A stretch of 64,000 nt of DNA, from the NCBI RefSeq assembly GCF_036327005.1, contig NZ_JAUGZK010000001.1, positions 372,001-436,000 of the forward strand. Direction: 5' to 3'. A program made the translations under genes and the position numbers. Of this stretch, positions 1-8,656 are shown in pieces. The stretch comes from Alkalimonas mucilaginosa. Its GTDB lineage: Bacteria; Pseudomonadota; Gammaproteobacteria; Enterobacterales; Alteromonadaceae. The notes under the pieces were generated by a model. The model saw only the letters and a list, made by a program, of their open reading frames with translations. It made no database searches and had not been told where the DNA came from. Positions within the stretch are counted from its first letter, which is position 1. Every line of letters starts with the position of its first letter.

Positions 1-920
1 GAACCATGTAATTTTGCCAACCCTTCGGCAAATTTGGCTCTGGTCATGGATAAGCGCATCAACTCTGCCGGTTTATCGCTGCTTATCTGGGCAGTGAACA
101 ACAGAGATAGAAATTTTTTCAACTCATTTTGACCTAATATCACCAAGGCTTGCTTAATGGTTGCTACTTCGGTGCGGCGCTTAAAAATAGCCGAGTTGCT
201 GTAGCGTAACAGCTTGTAGGACAGGCTGACATCGCGCTCAAAAATAGCAGTGATACTGCCTAGATCAATTTCTGGTTTAGAGGTTTCGTACAGCAGTTCG
301 GCCAAGGTCATTTGGGCCGGTGACAGTGCTTTGGTTTGCATCATTTCCGGCTTGGAAAAGAAAAAGCCCTGGAAGTAATCAAAGCCAAGCTCGAGAGCTA
401 TTTCAAACTGTTGATTTGTTTCCACCTTTTCTGCTAAAAGCTTGATGTGAGGATAGTCTGTAATGGCTTGTTTTATGGTCTGAATTGTATCGACGCTGGT
501 GGTAAGGAAATCGATTTTGATAATATCAATAAAAGGGTAAAAGTGCCGCCAGACACTCTGGTGTTCATAGTCATCCAGCGCCAGGGTATAACCTTCTTTT
601 TTGAGTTGCTGGCACTCGGCAAGTAGGCGTTTGCCAGGCTGGATGGTTTCGAGGATCTCGATCACCACCTGCTCTTTGGGCAACATGGCTGGGTATTTTT
701 TTTGAATGGTATCCAGAGTGAAATTAATAAAGCCCAGTTTGTCATCCAGAAAATCTTCAATGCTAAAGGAAAACTGACTGCCTTCGATCATTTTTGAGGT
801 GGCTTCATCACCATCAATGTCTGGAAAAACATTGTCGAGACTATCGCGGAATAGCAATTCGTAAGCAAAAAGCTTTTTGTCTCTATCCAGGATGGGTTGG
901 CGTGCAGCATAGAAATACAT
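1..920 (-). CDS. EAL-HDOD domain protein (CdgJ/YuxH-type), 3' end outside window
   Basis: Leftward reading frame opening with MYFYAARQPILDRD and staying open to base 1, so the C-terminus is missing. The first ~200 residues are an EAL-type phosphodiesterase fold: YELLFR stands where EAL is expected, FINFT follows, then a LALDDY segment in place of DDFG, and AEKVET near the end. The part after residue ~215 resembles an HDOD domain (LLRYSNSAIF and MTRAKFAEGLA). In characterised EAL-HDOD proteins such as Vibrio CdgJ the EAL domain is degenerate and the protein affects motility and biofilm. Here the degenerate EAL and DDFG motifs suggest a c-di-GMP binder or inactive domain rather than an active enzyme, which is inference. 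Soluble; no signal peptide or membrane segment is visible. Confidence 0.85.
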   Translation of the reverse strand, partial: MYFYAARQPILDRDKKLFAYELLFRDSLDNVFPDIDGDEATSKMIEGSQFSFSIEDFLDDKLGFINFTLDTIQKKYPAMLPKEQVVIEILETIQPGKRLLAECQQLKKEGYTLALDDYEHQSVWRHFYPFIDIIKIDFLTTSVDTIQTIKQAITDYPHIKLLAEKVETNQQFEIALELGFDYFQGFFFSKPEMMQTKALSPAQMTLAELLYETSKPEIDLGSITAIFERDVSLSYKLLRYSNSAIFKRRTEVATIKQALVILGQNELKKFLSLLFTAQISSDKPAELMRLSMTRAKFAEGLAKLHG

Positions 921-1041
921 AGGTGCTGTGTTCCTTTCATTCGGTGCGGCCAGTTAACAATGGCTGATGTATCTTAAAGTTAAGTTAGTTTATAGCTGGT
1001 TGAGTTGGGTGAAACAAGAGAAAAATACAACCAAAGTTGAG

Positions 1042-1065
1042 TGCCCTGAGCGAAAGCTCAGGGCA
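1042..1065 (-). terminator. Hairpin after putP
   Basis: A perfect 10-bp stem (1042-1051 with 1056-1065) closes a 4-nt loop just past the putP stop codon. On the leftward strand no uninterrupted T-run follows directly; a TTTTT run occurs only ~20 nt further on. It may be a terminator or an mRNA 3'-end stabilising stem. Confidence 0.45.
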
Positions 1066-1072
1066 TGGGGAC

Positions 1073-2608
1073 TTAGTCCATATCGGTTTTAAGACGACGC
1101 TCCATTTTGTCAAAATCCTGCAGGATGCTGGCAGAGGGTTCAGCCGACAGTTTGCTAACCAACACTATGGTGATGGCACTGAGCAAGGTGCCTGGAACGA
1201 TTTCGTACACATAGCTGCTCAGCGTTTCACCGGCAATGGTTATCGGGGCATAGATCCAAAACAGTACTGTGCCAGCACCAACCAGCATGCCGCTTAAAGC
1301 ACCGGCATAAGTCATTCGTTTCCAATACAGGCTGAAGATAATCAGTGGACCAAAGGCCGCGCCAAAGCCAGCCCAGGCATTACCAACCTGTGACAGCAAG
1401 TTTTGACTTGGATTCAGCGACAGAGCTATCGCCACTGCCGCAACGATCACCACTGAAATCCGACCCACCAATACCTGCTCACTATCGGATGCATCACGAC
1501 GCATAAAGGCCAGATAGAAGTCTTTGGTCAGTGAGCTGGATGTCACCAGCAACTGAGATGAAATGGTACTCATGATAGCTGCCAGGATGGCTGCTAGCAG
1601 GAAACCCCCAACCAACGGGTGAAACAGGATTTGTGACAACACAATAAAGATGGTTTCTGAGTCTGCTAGCTGACCATGTTCATCCAGGTATGCCGCGGGT
1701 CCTAAATTGCCTGTCTGGGTAGCCATATAGACTGCACCAATAATACCGGTCAGCATGGCACCAATCAGGGCAATGATCATCCAGCTCATACCAATACGGC
1801 GCGCCATCTTAAAGTCTTTAATGGAGCGAATCGCCATAAAACGTACGATAATGTGTGGCTGCCCAAAATAACCCAAACCCCAGGCCAGCAACGAAATTAC
1901 ACCTAGCACAGTAGCACCATGCAATGGGTTGAGCATGGGCTGATCCATCCGGGCAATTTCCTGCATCACGGGCTCGGAGCCACCTAAAATGATGAAAGCG
2001 GCTACCGGTACCATGATAAGTGCAATAAACATGATGCAGCCTTGCACAAAGTCAGTCATGCTCACCGCCAGAAAGCCTCCGAATAAAGTATAGGCAACCA
2101 CTACGCCAGCAGTAATCAATAAACCAGTCTCATAATTCAGACCAAAGGCATTCAGGAACAAGGTACCCCCAGCATAAACACCTGCCGCCGTATAGAGCGT
2201 AAAGAAGACGATAATGACTACTGCTGATACCAGTCGCAGCGCCCGGCTTTGATCGTTAAAGCGATTCTCAAAGTAATCGGGCAGGGTGATGGAATCTTTG
2301 GCAACATGGGTATAAGTACGAAGGCGCGGTGCTACAATCAAATAGTTTAAATAGGCGCCCACCGTCAGGCCGATGGCAATCCATACCTCGGAAAAACCCG
2401 CGACAAAAAATGCGCCGGGTAACCCCATAAGCATCCAGCCGCTCATATCGGAGGCTCCGGCGGATAAGGCTGTCACCCCAGGGCCGAGCTGGCGGCCGCC
2501 CAGCATATAGCCGGAAACATCACTGGTAGAGGTGCGGTAGGCGTATAGCCCGATGCCAAGCATGGCAAGAAAATAGATGGCGAGGGAAATAAGCGTGCCT
2601 GTTTCCAA
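1073..2608 (-). CDS. putP: Sodium/proline symporter PutP
   Basis: 511 residues, close to the ~502 of E. coli PutP, with about 13 hydrophobic segments typical of the sodium:solute symporter (SSS) family. The Na+-site segment SAGASDMSGWMLMG carries Asp54, equivalent to the essential Asp55 of the E. coli protein. A later segment, AAIMSTISSQLLVTSSS, matches the serine/threonine-rich helix that completes the sodium site. It imports L-proline with Na+ across the inner membrane. It stands alone, ~115 bp from batD, and no putA is nearby. The start ATG sits close to a leader that reads back into the batD region. The assignment rests on strong full-length similarity to the PutP subfamily rather than to PanF or other SSS members. 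Confidence 0.92.
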   Translation of the reverse strand: METGTLISLAIYFLAMLGIGLYAYRTSTSDVSGYMLGGRQLGPGVTALSAGASDMSGWMLMGLPGAFFVAGFSEVWIAIGLTVGAYLNYLIVAPRLRTYTHVAKDSITLPDYFENRFNDQSRALRLVSAVVIIVFFTLYTAAGVYAGGTLFLNAFGLNYETGLLITAGVVVAYTLFGGFLAVSMTDFVQGCIMFIALIMVPVAAFIILGGSEPVMQEIARMDQPMLNPLHGATVLGVISLLAWGLGYFGQPHIIVRFMAIRSIKDFKMARRIGMSWMIIALIGAMLTGIIGAVYMATQTGNLGPAAYLDEHGQLADSETIFIVLSQILFHPLVGGFLLAAILAAIMSTISSQLLVTSSSLTKDFYLAFMRRDASDSEQVLVGRISVVIVAAVAIALSLNPSQNLLSQVGNAWAGFGAAFGPLIIFSLYWKRMTYAGALSGMLVGAGTVLFWIYAPITIAGETLSSYVYEIVPGTLLSAITIVLVSKLSAEPSASILQDFDKMERRLKTDMD

Positions 2609-2724
2609 AGTAAACTCCTGTTATTTGCATAAACACTGTTGTTGTAGTTCTACTGCAAGTGCTCATGCTAACAAGCTATGCATGGAAGTACCAGCCCCGC
2701 CGTTTAAACCGCGGGGTGGCAGCA

Positions 2725-4362
2725 TTAGGAATACAATGGCTTTAGTTGACTGGCTTCCGGTTTCGCCGGCTGAGTTGGTTGATAACTCTGCCAGGCTTGC
2801 CACAGGCTGTTGCCTTGCCAGTTATCCGCATTGGGATGATACAGCGCTTTATTAAGCTGCAGCAGCTCGCTACGCAGCGGCTCTGTAACTTGGTCAGCTA
2901 AGGAGGTCAGTGTATGGATACGGTGATCCAGCTGTGACTTGCCCCAATACAGTAAGCAATCACGAGCCACTTGAGGCTGGTGATGCTTACAAGCTTTTTG
3001 CAAAGCTGTCGAGTTAAAGCTGGGAGCTTGAGCTGTGGTTGATCCCTTGCCCGCTTCAGGCCGGCGCCATAACCAAAGCAGCAGGATTGTACTGATTAAC
3101 CAAAAAGTGAGTAACAAACTGCTTAGATGGTTCCAATGCCAGGGAGAGGCAGAGGAAAGATCGGTGGCAAGGGTTTGGCCACTGGTTAACAGTTCGGGGG
3201 CCGTTGCATCGGCCTGAGCCGTTACTGCCGGCAATACCTGAATGCTGCGGGCTGGCAGGGTAGCATAATCCAGCATCTGGCGTTGACTGTTCCACCAGGG
3301 TAAGCGCAGCTCCGGCAATTGCACCTCGCCTGCATCGGTTGGAATCATCGCCAGGGTAAAGGTTTTTTGTGCCACTAAACGCCCATTGCGCTGTGCTCCC
3401 TGGCGCTCCGGTTGCTGTGGATACAGCCGAAAGCCTGCCGGTGCAGTAAAATCGATGTCTGGTAATTGATGCGCGGCTACATCCACCCCGGATAGCGTAA
3501 TGGTACGGGTAATGGGTTCGCCTTGACGAAGCGTGGTAAGATCGCCAGACCACTCCTCATGCAAAGTGACCAGGCCCGCTATCAGCCAATCCCCCGGGAA
3601 GTCCGTTGGTATTGACAAAACGTCAACCTCAATGGCTTCGGCATGTTGTAACACGGTGCGGGTACGGGCAAAAAAGTTGCTACGGCTACTGTCTCTGTCC
3701 AGCAGTTCGCCGGTAAATTCGGGAGCGGTAATACTGAATTGACCACTGCGTTGCGGTGTGATCGCAAAGCGCCGGCTAATGGTGCGATAACGCACGCCAT
3801 CGACCAGCACACTGCCTTCTTCATCCCGACCAATTTGTTGGACGGTAGCACCTTCCATACTGGGCTCTGTCAGGCTGCCGCGTTGCAAATCGCCCCGGTA
3901 ATGAATCGTCACCCTGTAGTAGCCGGTTTGCTGTACATAGAGCTGGCTTTGTTCCAGGCTGGCGGTTAAAAACACATCTGATTTACCATCTCCTGCGGCT
4001 GATGCTGCAAGCACCTCCAGTTCAATTGGTTGACTGCCGGCCTGACCAACCTGAAAAGCCGGTATGGTGTACTGACCAGGCTCCCTGGCAAACAGCGATA
4101 CACGCCAACTGGTAGTGTGACTGGCTTCGCCATTTATCACCCGGGTACTTTGGCTGACGGATGGCACCGTGACTCGAAAGTCCTGCTCCAGGATGCGGAA
4201 GTTGAGTTGATCAGCGCTTAAACGCGCATCAGCGATGACTTCCAGTACGATGGCCTCACCGACCATGGCCGGGTTTTTATCGACGCTGGCACTGAGCTGG
4301 CTGGCTGCCCACAAGGGCCAGTTGCTTACAATCAACAAACACAGACAAAGGGTTCTTACCAT
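2725..4362 (-). CDS. BatD-family (oxygen tolerance-like) secreted membrane protein
   Basis: 545 residues. A cleavable-looking signal peptide (MVRTLCLCLLIVSNWPLWAA) is followed by a long beta-rich region starting ASVDKNPAMVGEAIVLEV, the hallmark opening of BatD proteins. One transmembrane helix lies near residues 415-437 (LLLTFWLISTILLLWLW) and the tail is cytoplasmic. Last gene of the leftward MoxR/vWA operon; its ATG overlaps the stop of the upstream vWA-TPR gene by 7 nt, indicating translational coupling. BatD proteins are found with MoxR ATPases and vWA proteins and are thought to act in envelope maturation or stress, but no biochemical activity is established. The periplasmic beta domains probably contact the vWA partners, which is inference from the operon. 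Confidence 0.82.
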   Translation of the reverse strand: MVRTLCLCLLIVSNWPLWAASQLSASVDKNPAMVGEAIVLEVIADARLSADQLNFRILEQDFRVTVPSVSQSTRVINGEASHTTSWRVSLFAREPGQYTIPAFQVGQAGSQPIELEVLAASAAGDGKSDVFLTASLEQSQLYVQQTGYYRVTIHYRGDLQRGSLTEPSMEGATVQQIGRDEEGSVLVDGVRYRTISRRFAITPQRSGQFSITAPEFTGELLDRDSSRSNFFARTRTVLQHAEAIEVDVLSIPTDFPGDWLIAGLVTLHEEWSGDLTTLRQGEPITRTITLSGVDVAAHQLPDIDFTAPAGFRLYPQQPERQGAQRNGRLVAQKTFTLAMIPTDAGEVQLPELRLPWWNSQRQMLDYATLPARSIQVLPAVTAQADATAPELLTSGQTLATDLSSASPWHWNHLSSLLLTFWLISTILLLWLWRRPEAGKGSTTAQAPSFNSTALQKACKHHQPQVARDCLLYWGKSQLDHRIHTLTSLADQVTEPLRSELLQLNKALYHPNADNWQGNSLWQAWQSYQPTQPAKPEASQLKPLYS

Positions 4363-6215
4363 TCTTCTCGGGCTCCTGTCGGCAGCTGTTGCTGCCTGCG
4401 GCGTTGATGTTCAATATGCATCCGGTTACGTAGCAGCAATGCCGGATCATCCTGTACTTTACGCAGCAGATTATTCAGTTCTTGTTGTTGTTCAGGATCG
4501 GCATCGGGCCAGGGGGACTCCACCACCTGGCGTTGTTGCTGTTCTGTCACTGCTTGCTCGCTATCTGCCTGATCCTGTTGCTCACTTTGCTGTTCTTCGT
4601 TGCTGACTTCTTTCTCGGTGCTGTCGGTTTGCTCAGGGCTGTCTGTTGGCTCAGGGCTGTCTGTTGGCTCAGGGCTGTCCCCTTGCTCAGAGCCATTCGC
4701 ACCGTCATCGGTGGCGGAGGGATCTGAAGAACCAGAGCTGTCTTCCTGAGACTGGCTGCTGTCCGAGCCCTGTTCTGATGGTTCTTGTTGATCATCGCTT
4801 TGGCCGTTGTCATCGCCGTCTTGCTGCTCTTGCTGCTCTTGTTGTTCATCCAGCAGGCGCTGGATGAGCTCGGCATTGTGCCGGGCTTGCTCTAACTCCG
4901 GGTCTTGTTGCAAGGCCGATTGGTAGGCGCTAAGCGCTTCTTCAAAACGACCTTGTCTGGCTAAGGCATTGCCCAAATTGTAGCTGTGGCTGGCGGTAGG
5001 GCTTTTGTCATTCAGTGTGGCCCAGGCTTGTTCTGCGGCCAGATAATCGCCAGCCCGGTACGCGGCCTGGCCCCGCCAGTAAGGATCGCTAAATAGCTGA
5101 TAAGCGCTCCGATAATCACCTTGTTGATAGGCGTGCATGGCGCGTTGCTCGTCGGTTTGAAACAGACTACGGCTGCCTTCTGCCATCACCCCCGGTGGTA
5201 GCAGTAACAGGCAAACCAGCAGCAACTGACCTCGTTTACCCAGCCATAGTGCCAGGGGTAACAGCAACCAGACCAGGTAGACCGCTTTGTCGCGCCAATC
5301 GTCGCCACGGCTGTGCAGTTGCTGTTCCGTGCGACCTTGTTGGCGGTAATCGGACAGGCTGAGGATGGCCTGAATGTCACTGTCAGATAGCTGCGCCTGC
5401 TGGAAAACACCACCGCCGCGTTGAGCCAGTTGACGCAGCTGATTGACCGGAACTTTGGGCAGCACCAACTGGTTGTTACGGTCGCGCAGCAAGCTGCCAT
5501 CTGGCAGTTGCACCGGCGCAGCTTCTTCGCTGCCAAAACTGATAATTGACAGGCGATGCCGCATGCGGGACACCTGATCAAATAATTCGCGCTCGCTATG
5601 CCGCTCAAAGCCATCGACCAGGGCCACGATATCGCCTTGTGTATAGCCCGCTTGTTGCAGCAGTTTATCTGCCTCTTTTAGGGCTGCGAGCAGGTTGGAT
5701 CCCTGGTTCGGCATAATGTCAGGCCGCAGGTTAGGTAGCAGCAATCGAACATTGTTATGATCCGGTGTTAGCGGGCTGACCACAAAGGCGTCACCGGCAA
5801 ACGCAACCAGTGCCAGTTCGCCCTCCTTAAGGACATCAATAAAGTCCAGTGCTTTAAAGCGGGCTTGATTGAGCCGGTTGGGCGTCATATCGGTGGCGTA
5901 CATCGACATCGACATATCAATAATAAGTACCGTGGCTTTATTAACGGTAATGGCCGGTTGCTCGATACGTTGCCAACTGGGGCCAGCCAGGGCAATGGCT
6001 GCCAACAACCAGCAAAAGGCCAGTAGCGGCAGTGACCAGCGGTTTACCGTTCCGCTGGCTTTACCCAGCAGGTGTTGCTGCAAATGCGGTGCGATCAGCT
6101 GTTGCCAGGGGCTTTTCTGTTGGCGGTAGCGCCAGAGCAAAACCAGCATCAACAGTAAGGGAAGCAGGCTTAATAGCCAGTAAGGCCTTAGCCAGTGTAG
6201 GTCAATGATTGGCAT
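4356..6215 (-). CDS. vWA-TPR membrane protein (BatB/BatC-like fusion)
   Basis: 619 residues. Two transmembrane helices (about 12-29 and 60-79) precede a von Willebrand A domain (~93-270) whose MIDAS motif is D100-M-S102-M-S104 (DMSMS). Two further hydrophobic segments lie at ~311-342, and TPR-like repeats follow at ~355-450. Residues ~457-590 are low-complexity and rich in Gln, Glu, Ser and Asp. In Bacteroides, BatB (vWA) and BatC (TPR) are separate; here they are joined, as in many gammaproteobacteria. The start overlaps the preceding vWA gene by 14 nt. The acidic tail is encoded partly by an exact 18-bp tandem repeat. Its likely role is as a membrane scaffold in a MoxR-dependent metal-binding or assembly system; the precise substrate is unknown. 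Confidence 0.85.
   Translation of the reverse strand: MPIIDLHWLRPYWLLSLLPLLLMLVLLWRYRQQKSPWQQLIAPHLQQHLLGKASGTVNRWSLPLLAFCWLLAAIALAGPSWQRIEQPAITVNKATVLIIDMSMSMYATDMTPNRLNQARFKALDFIDVLKEGELALVAFAGDAFVVSPLTPDHNNVRLLLPNLRPDIMPNQGSNLLAALKEADKLLQQAGYTQGDIVALVDGFERHSERELFDQVSRMRHRLSIISFGSEEAAPVQLPDGSLLRDRNNQLVLPKVPVNQLRQLAQRGGGVFQQAQLSDSDIQAILSLSDYRQQGRTEQQLHSRGDDWRDKAVYLVWLLLPLALWLGKRGQLLLVCLLLLPPGVMAEGSRSLFQTDEQRAMHAYQQGDYRSAYQLFSDPYWRGQAAYRAGDYLAAEQAWATLNDKSPTASHSYNLGNALARQGRFEEALSAYQSALQQDPELEQARHNAELIQRLLDEQQEQQEQQDGDDNGQSDDQQEPSEQGSDSSQSQEDSSGSSDPSATDDGANGSEQGDSPEPTDSPEPTDSPEQTDSTEKEVSNEEQQSEQQDQADSEQAVTEQQQRQVVESPWPDADPEQQQELNNLLRKVQDDPALLLRNRMHIEHQRRRQQQLPTGAREEW
4620..4691. repeat. Four 18-bp tandem repeat units inside the vWA-TPR gene
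   Basis: Units lie at 4620-4637, 4638-4655, 4656-4673 and 4674-4691. The middle two are identical (gctgtctgttggctcagg) and the outer two carry substitutions. On the coding strand each encodes a six-residue Pro-Glu-(Pro/Gln)-Thr-Asp-Ser unit. The in-frame length means copy-number changes would not break the protein. Confidence 0.9.
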
Positions 6216-7197
6216 ACCACAGCTCCTGCCAACGAATTTGAAGTGCTGCCAACCAGAGGGAAAGCAGCAAGGCCACAGCCAGAGGCCAGTGCACCAGGCT
6301 ACGCTGTGGCCGGTAACTTAAGGTTTCACGCTCAATCGGCTCCAGCTCGTCCAGCAACTGATACATGCGTTCAAATTCCTGCATGTTGCGGGCCCGAAAA
6401 TAAGCACCGCCGGTTTCCTCCGCCATCCGGATCAACAAGGGCTCATCAAGATCGTGTGAAGGATTCACCACCCGTGGACCAAACAAGCCCTGTTGCACCA
6501 TTTCTTCAGCGCCAATGCCGACGGTATGAATGCGGACGCCAGCAGCTATGGCAAGCTGCAGTGACTCTTCCGGGCTGATATTGCCGGTGTTGCTGGCTCC
6601 ATCGCTTAAAAACACGATCACTTTGTTGGAGCTTTCCAGTTCATTAAAACGTTTCACTGCCAGACCAATGCCTTCGCCGATGGCGGTGCGCCGCCCGGCC
6701 ATGCCGACCACGATTTCATCCAGCATGGTCTGTACCGTGGTTAAATCCAGCGTTAACGGCGTGAGCTGGTATGCGGCATCGGCAAACAGGATCAAGCCAA
6801 TGCGATCGCCCTGCCGTCGCTCTAAAAAGTCCCGGGTAAGAATTTGCACCGCTTCAATCCGGTTAATGGTGCGACCTTGCCAGCGCATATCTTCGATTTC
6901 CATCGAACCGGATAAGTCCAGCACCAGCATAATGTCGCGGGCTTGCTGCGGGATCTGTACCGGCTCGCCGTACCAGCGCGGCTCAGCTGCTGCCAACAGC
7001 AAAGCCAACCAAATCAGACCGGCCAGCCAGGTGGCTGGTCGTTTCCATTTGCTTTGGCTGCGCTGATTTTGTCCGGCAACCTGCAGTAACGGTTTTAGTT
7101 TTAGCGCCCGGCCGACCATGGTTGCGCTGCTTTTTATCAGCAAAGGCAGGGGGAGTAGCAATAGCAGCCAGGGCCAGTTCAGCTCAAACATCCGCAC
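6202..7197 (-). CDS. BatA-like von Willebrand A domain membrane protein
   Basis: 331 residues. N-terminal hydrophobic segments at ~8-22 and ~55-71, then a vWA domain with an intact MIDAS motif D94-L-S96-G-S98 (LDLSGSM), and a C-terminal transmembrane helix near 303-320. This is the usual BatA layout, with the vWA domain facing the periplasm between membrane anchors. It overlaps the downstream vWA-TPR gene by 14 nt and the upstream DUF4381 gene by 14 nt. MIDAS motifs bind Mg2+ or other divalent cations and mediate protein contact; co-occurrence with a MoxR AAA+ ATPase suggests the ATPase remodels or activates it. Specific target unknown. Confidence 0.87.
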   Translation of the reverse strand: MRMFELNWPWLLLLLPLPLLIKSSATMVGRALKLKPLLQVAGQNQRSQSKWKRPATWLAGLIWLALLLAAAEPRWYGEPVQIPQQARDIMLVLDLSGSMEIEDMRWQGRTINRIEAVQILTRDFLERRQGDRIGLILFADAAYQLTPLTLDLTTVQTMLDEIVVGMAGRRTAIGEGIGLAVKRFNELESSNKVIVFLSDGASNTGNISPEESLQLAIAAGVRIHTVGIGAEEMVQQGLFGPRVVNPSHDLDEPLLIRMAEETGGAYFRARNMQEFERMYQLLDELEPIERETLSYRPQRSLVHWPLAVALLLSLWLAALQIRWQELWYANH

Positions 7198-7720
7198 CTC
7201 CGGGCTTTTGTTGTGCTAGATGGTGTTGTGCGAGATGCTGTTGTGCGAGCTGTTGTAGCTGCGGGAGGCTTTGCTGTGCCAGCCAGTTTTGAGCGCAATC
7301 GGCAAAGTGTTTCGCATCGGCCGCATCTGGCTTGGGTTGATACAATAAAGCGTTTAGATCCGGCCAGGTGACGGTTGAATCCTGTGCTTGCAAAAACTGT
7401 TGCCAGTCCGAAATGTTGCAGCTTAGCAAGGGACTGTTCGGCGCGTAATGACGGATCAGGCGTTTTAGCAACTGATTGATGGCGGCAGCATCAACGGTTT
7501 CACTGGCAACTAATTGCTGCATTTCGGTTTGGGCTGCCAGCAATCCTCCTTGTCGTAATAGTTGTTGTCTGCGCTTCGTTGCCAGCCAGACCACCACAGC
7601 AGCTGCCAGTAGCGCAAGCAATAACAGCAACCACCAGCCAGGCGCTATCCCCATAGCGGGTGCCGTGTCGGTTTCGATGATATCCGCCAGCTCAGCCAGC
7701 AAAGGATGCGATTCAGTCAT
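7184..7720 (-). CDS. DUF4381 single-pass membrane protein
   Basis: 178 residues. One strong transmembrane helix at ~28-47 (WWLLLLLALLAAAVVVWLA) is followed by a basic stretch and a helical cytoplasmic domain, the form of DUF4381 proteins. The C-terminus has a short repeat of the theme HLAQ(Q/H), encoded by a near-repeat of ~18 bp at about 7210-7262. DUF4381 genes occur almost only in MoxR/DUF58/vWA operons, as here between DUF58 and BatA-like genes, with overlapping reading frames on both sides. Function unknown; probably a membrane adaptor of the complex. Confidence 0.8.
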   Translation of the reverse strand: MTESHPLLAELADIIETDTAPAMGIAPGWWLLLLLALLAAAVVVWLATKRRQQLLRQGGLLAAQTEMQQLVASETVDAAAINQLLKRLIRHYAPNSPLLSCNISDWQQFLQAQDSTVTWPDLNALLYQPKPDAADAKHFADCAQNWLAQQSLPQLQQLAQQHLAQHHLAQQKPGGADV

Positions 7721-8654
7721 GCCAGCTCCGAAGTAGTTGATTGACCAGCGGTTCGGCGGCGCTTATGGGCAGGCAGCGACAACCCAGTTGTTTCAGGCTT
7801 TGTTGTTGTGCAGCAGAAAGCTGTTGTTGCTGACGTTGATAACGCTGCCGGGTACTGTTGTTGCCCAGATCAAGCCAGGCTGAGTGCTCGCCATCGGTCA
7901 CCGGGGCATCGCCGTGGGCACCGATGGGCAGCGCCATTTCTAACGGATCAAATAAAGACGCACAGACCACTTCGTTGTGCTGACGGATGGCACTTAGATG
8001 GCGCAATGCTTCGCTGTCCAGCTGTTGAAAATCAGACAATACGAATAACAAACTGCCAGGGCGCACCAGCCGCCGGACCTGGCCTAGCGCCTGCGGCAGT
8101 TTCAGGCCAAAACGTCCTTGCTGCTCAGTGAATACCGCTTGCAGTGCATGCAGGTAATGCAGTACGCCAGCCGAGCGACTGCGGGGTTTTAATTCCAGAT
8201 GATGGCGTTCACTGAATACCAGGCCTCCGAGTTTGTCGCCACTTGCTTTGCTGTGCCAGGCGATAAGGGCGGCTAAATGGGCTGCTTGCACTGACTTATA
8301 CAATAAACTGCTGCCAAAGTGCATGCTGTCGGAAAGATCGGTCAGGATAAAGACCGGCCGTTCTTTTTCCTCGCGAAACAGTTTGGTATGGGCTTTACCT
8401 GTACGGGCGGTCACCCGCCAGTCGATGGTGCGAACATCATCGCCTGCCTGGTAATGGCGCACTTCATCAAACTCCATGCCTCGGCCTTTACTACGCGCCA
8501 GGTAGCTGCCTGCCAGCTTGCTTTGAATGTGTTGCTGTGGTCTGAGATCCAGCAGCTTGGTGTACCGCTGATACCAGAGCAGTTCATTCAGGCTGAGACT
8601 AACCCCGGTTGCCGCCAGTTGCTGAAGCCATTGTTGTGGGTGGACATCACTCAT
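7713..8654 (-). CDS. DUF58 domain protein of the MoxR operon
   Basis: 313 residues, no membrane segment. It carries the DUF58 signature GMEFDEVRHYQAGDDVRTIDWRVTART (residues ~57-83), followed by a vWA-like core beginning VFILTDLSDSMHFGS, where DLSDS resembles a MIDAS motif. DUF58 proteins are regularly encoded directly after a MoxR ATPase, as here with a 2-nt gap, and are believed to be cytoplasmic partners of it. It overlaps the DUF4381 gene by 8 nt. The molecular function is undetermined. Confidence 0.86.
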   Translation of the reverse strand: MSDVHPQQWLQQLAATGVSLSLNELLWYQRYTKLLDLRPQQHIQSKLAGSYLARSKGRGMEFDEVRHYQAGDDVRTIDWRVTARTGKAHTKLFREEKERPVFILTDLSDSMHFGSSLLYKSVQAAHLAALIAWHSKASGDKLGGLVFSERHHLELKPRSRSAGVLHYLHALQAVFTEQQGRFGLKLPQALGQVRRLVRPGSLLFVLSDFQQLDSEALRHLSAIRQHNEVVCASLFDPLEMALPIGAHGDAPVTDGEHSAWLDLGNNSTRQRYQRQQQQLSAAQQQSLKQLGCRCLPISAAEPLVNQLLRSWHD

Positions 8655-8656
8655 GA

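Noticed and set aside
2694..2716. GC hairpin between batD and putP as a terminator
   Set aside because: A 6-bp stem CCCCGC/GCGGGG exists, but no T-run follows on the leftward strand.
4620..4691. Tandem repeats as a CRISPR array
   Set aside because: No spacers, 18-bp units are in frame in a coding gene.
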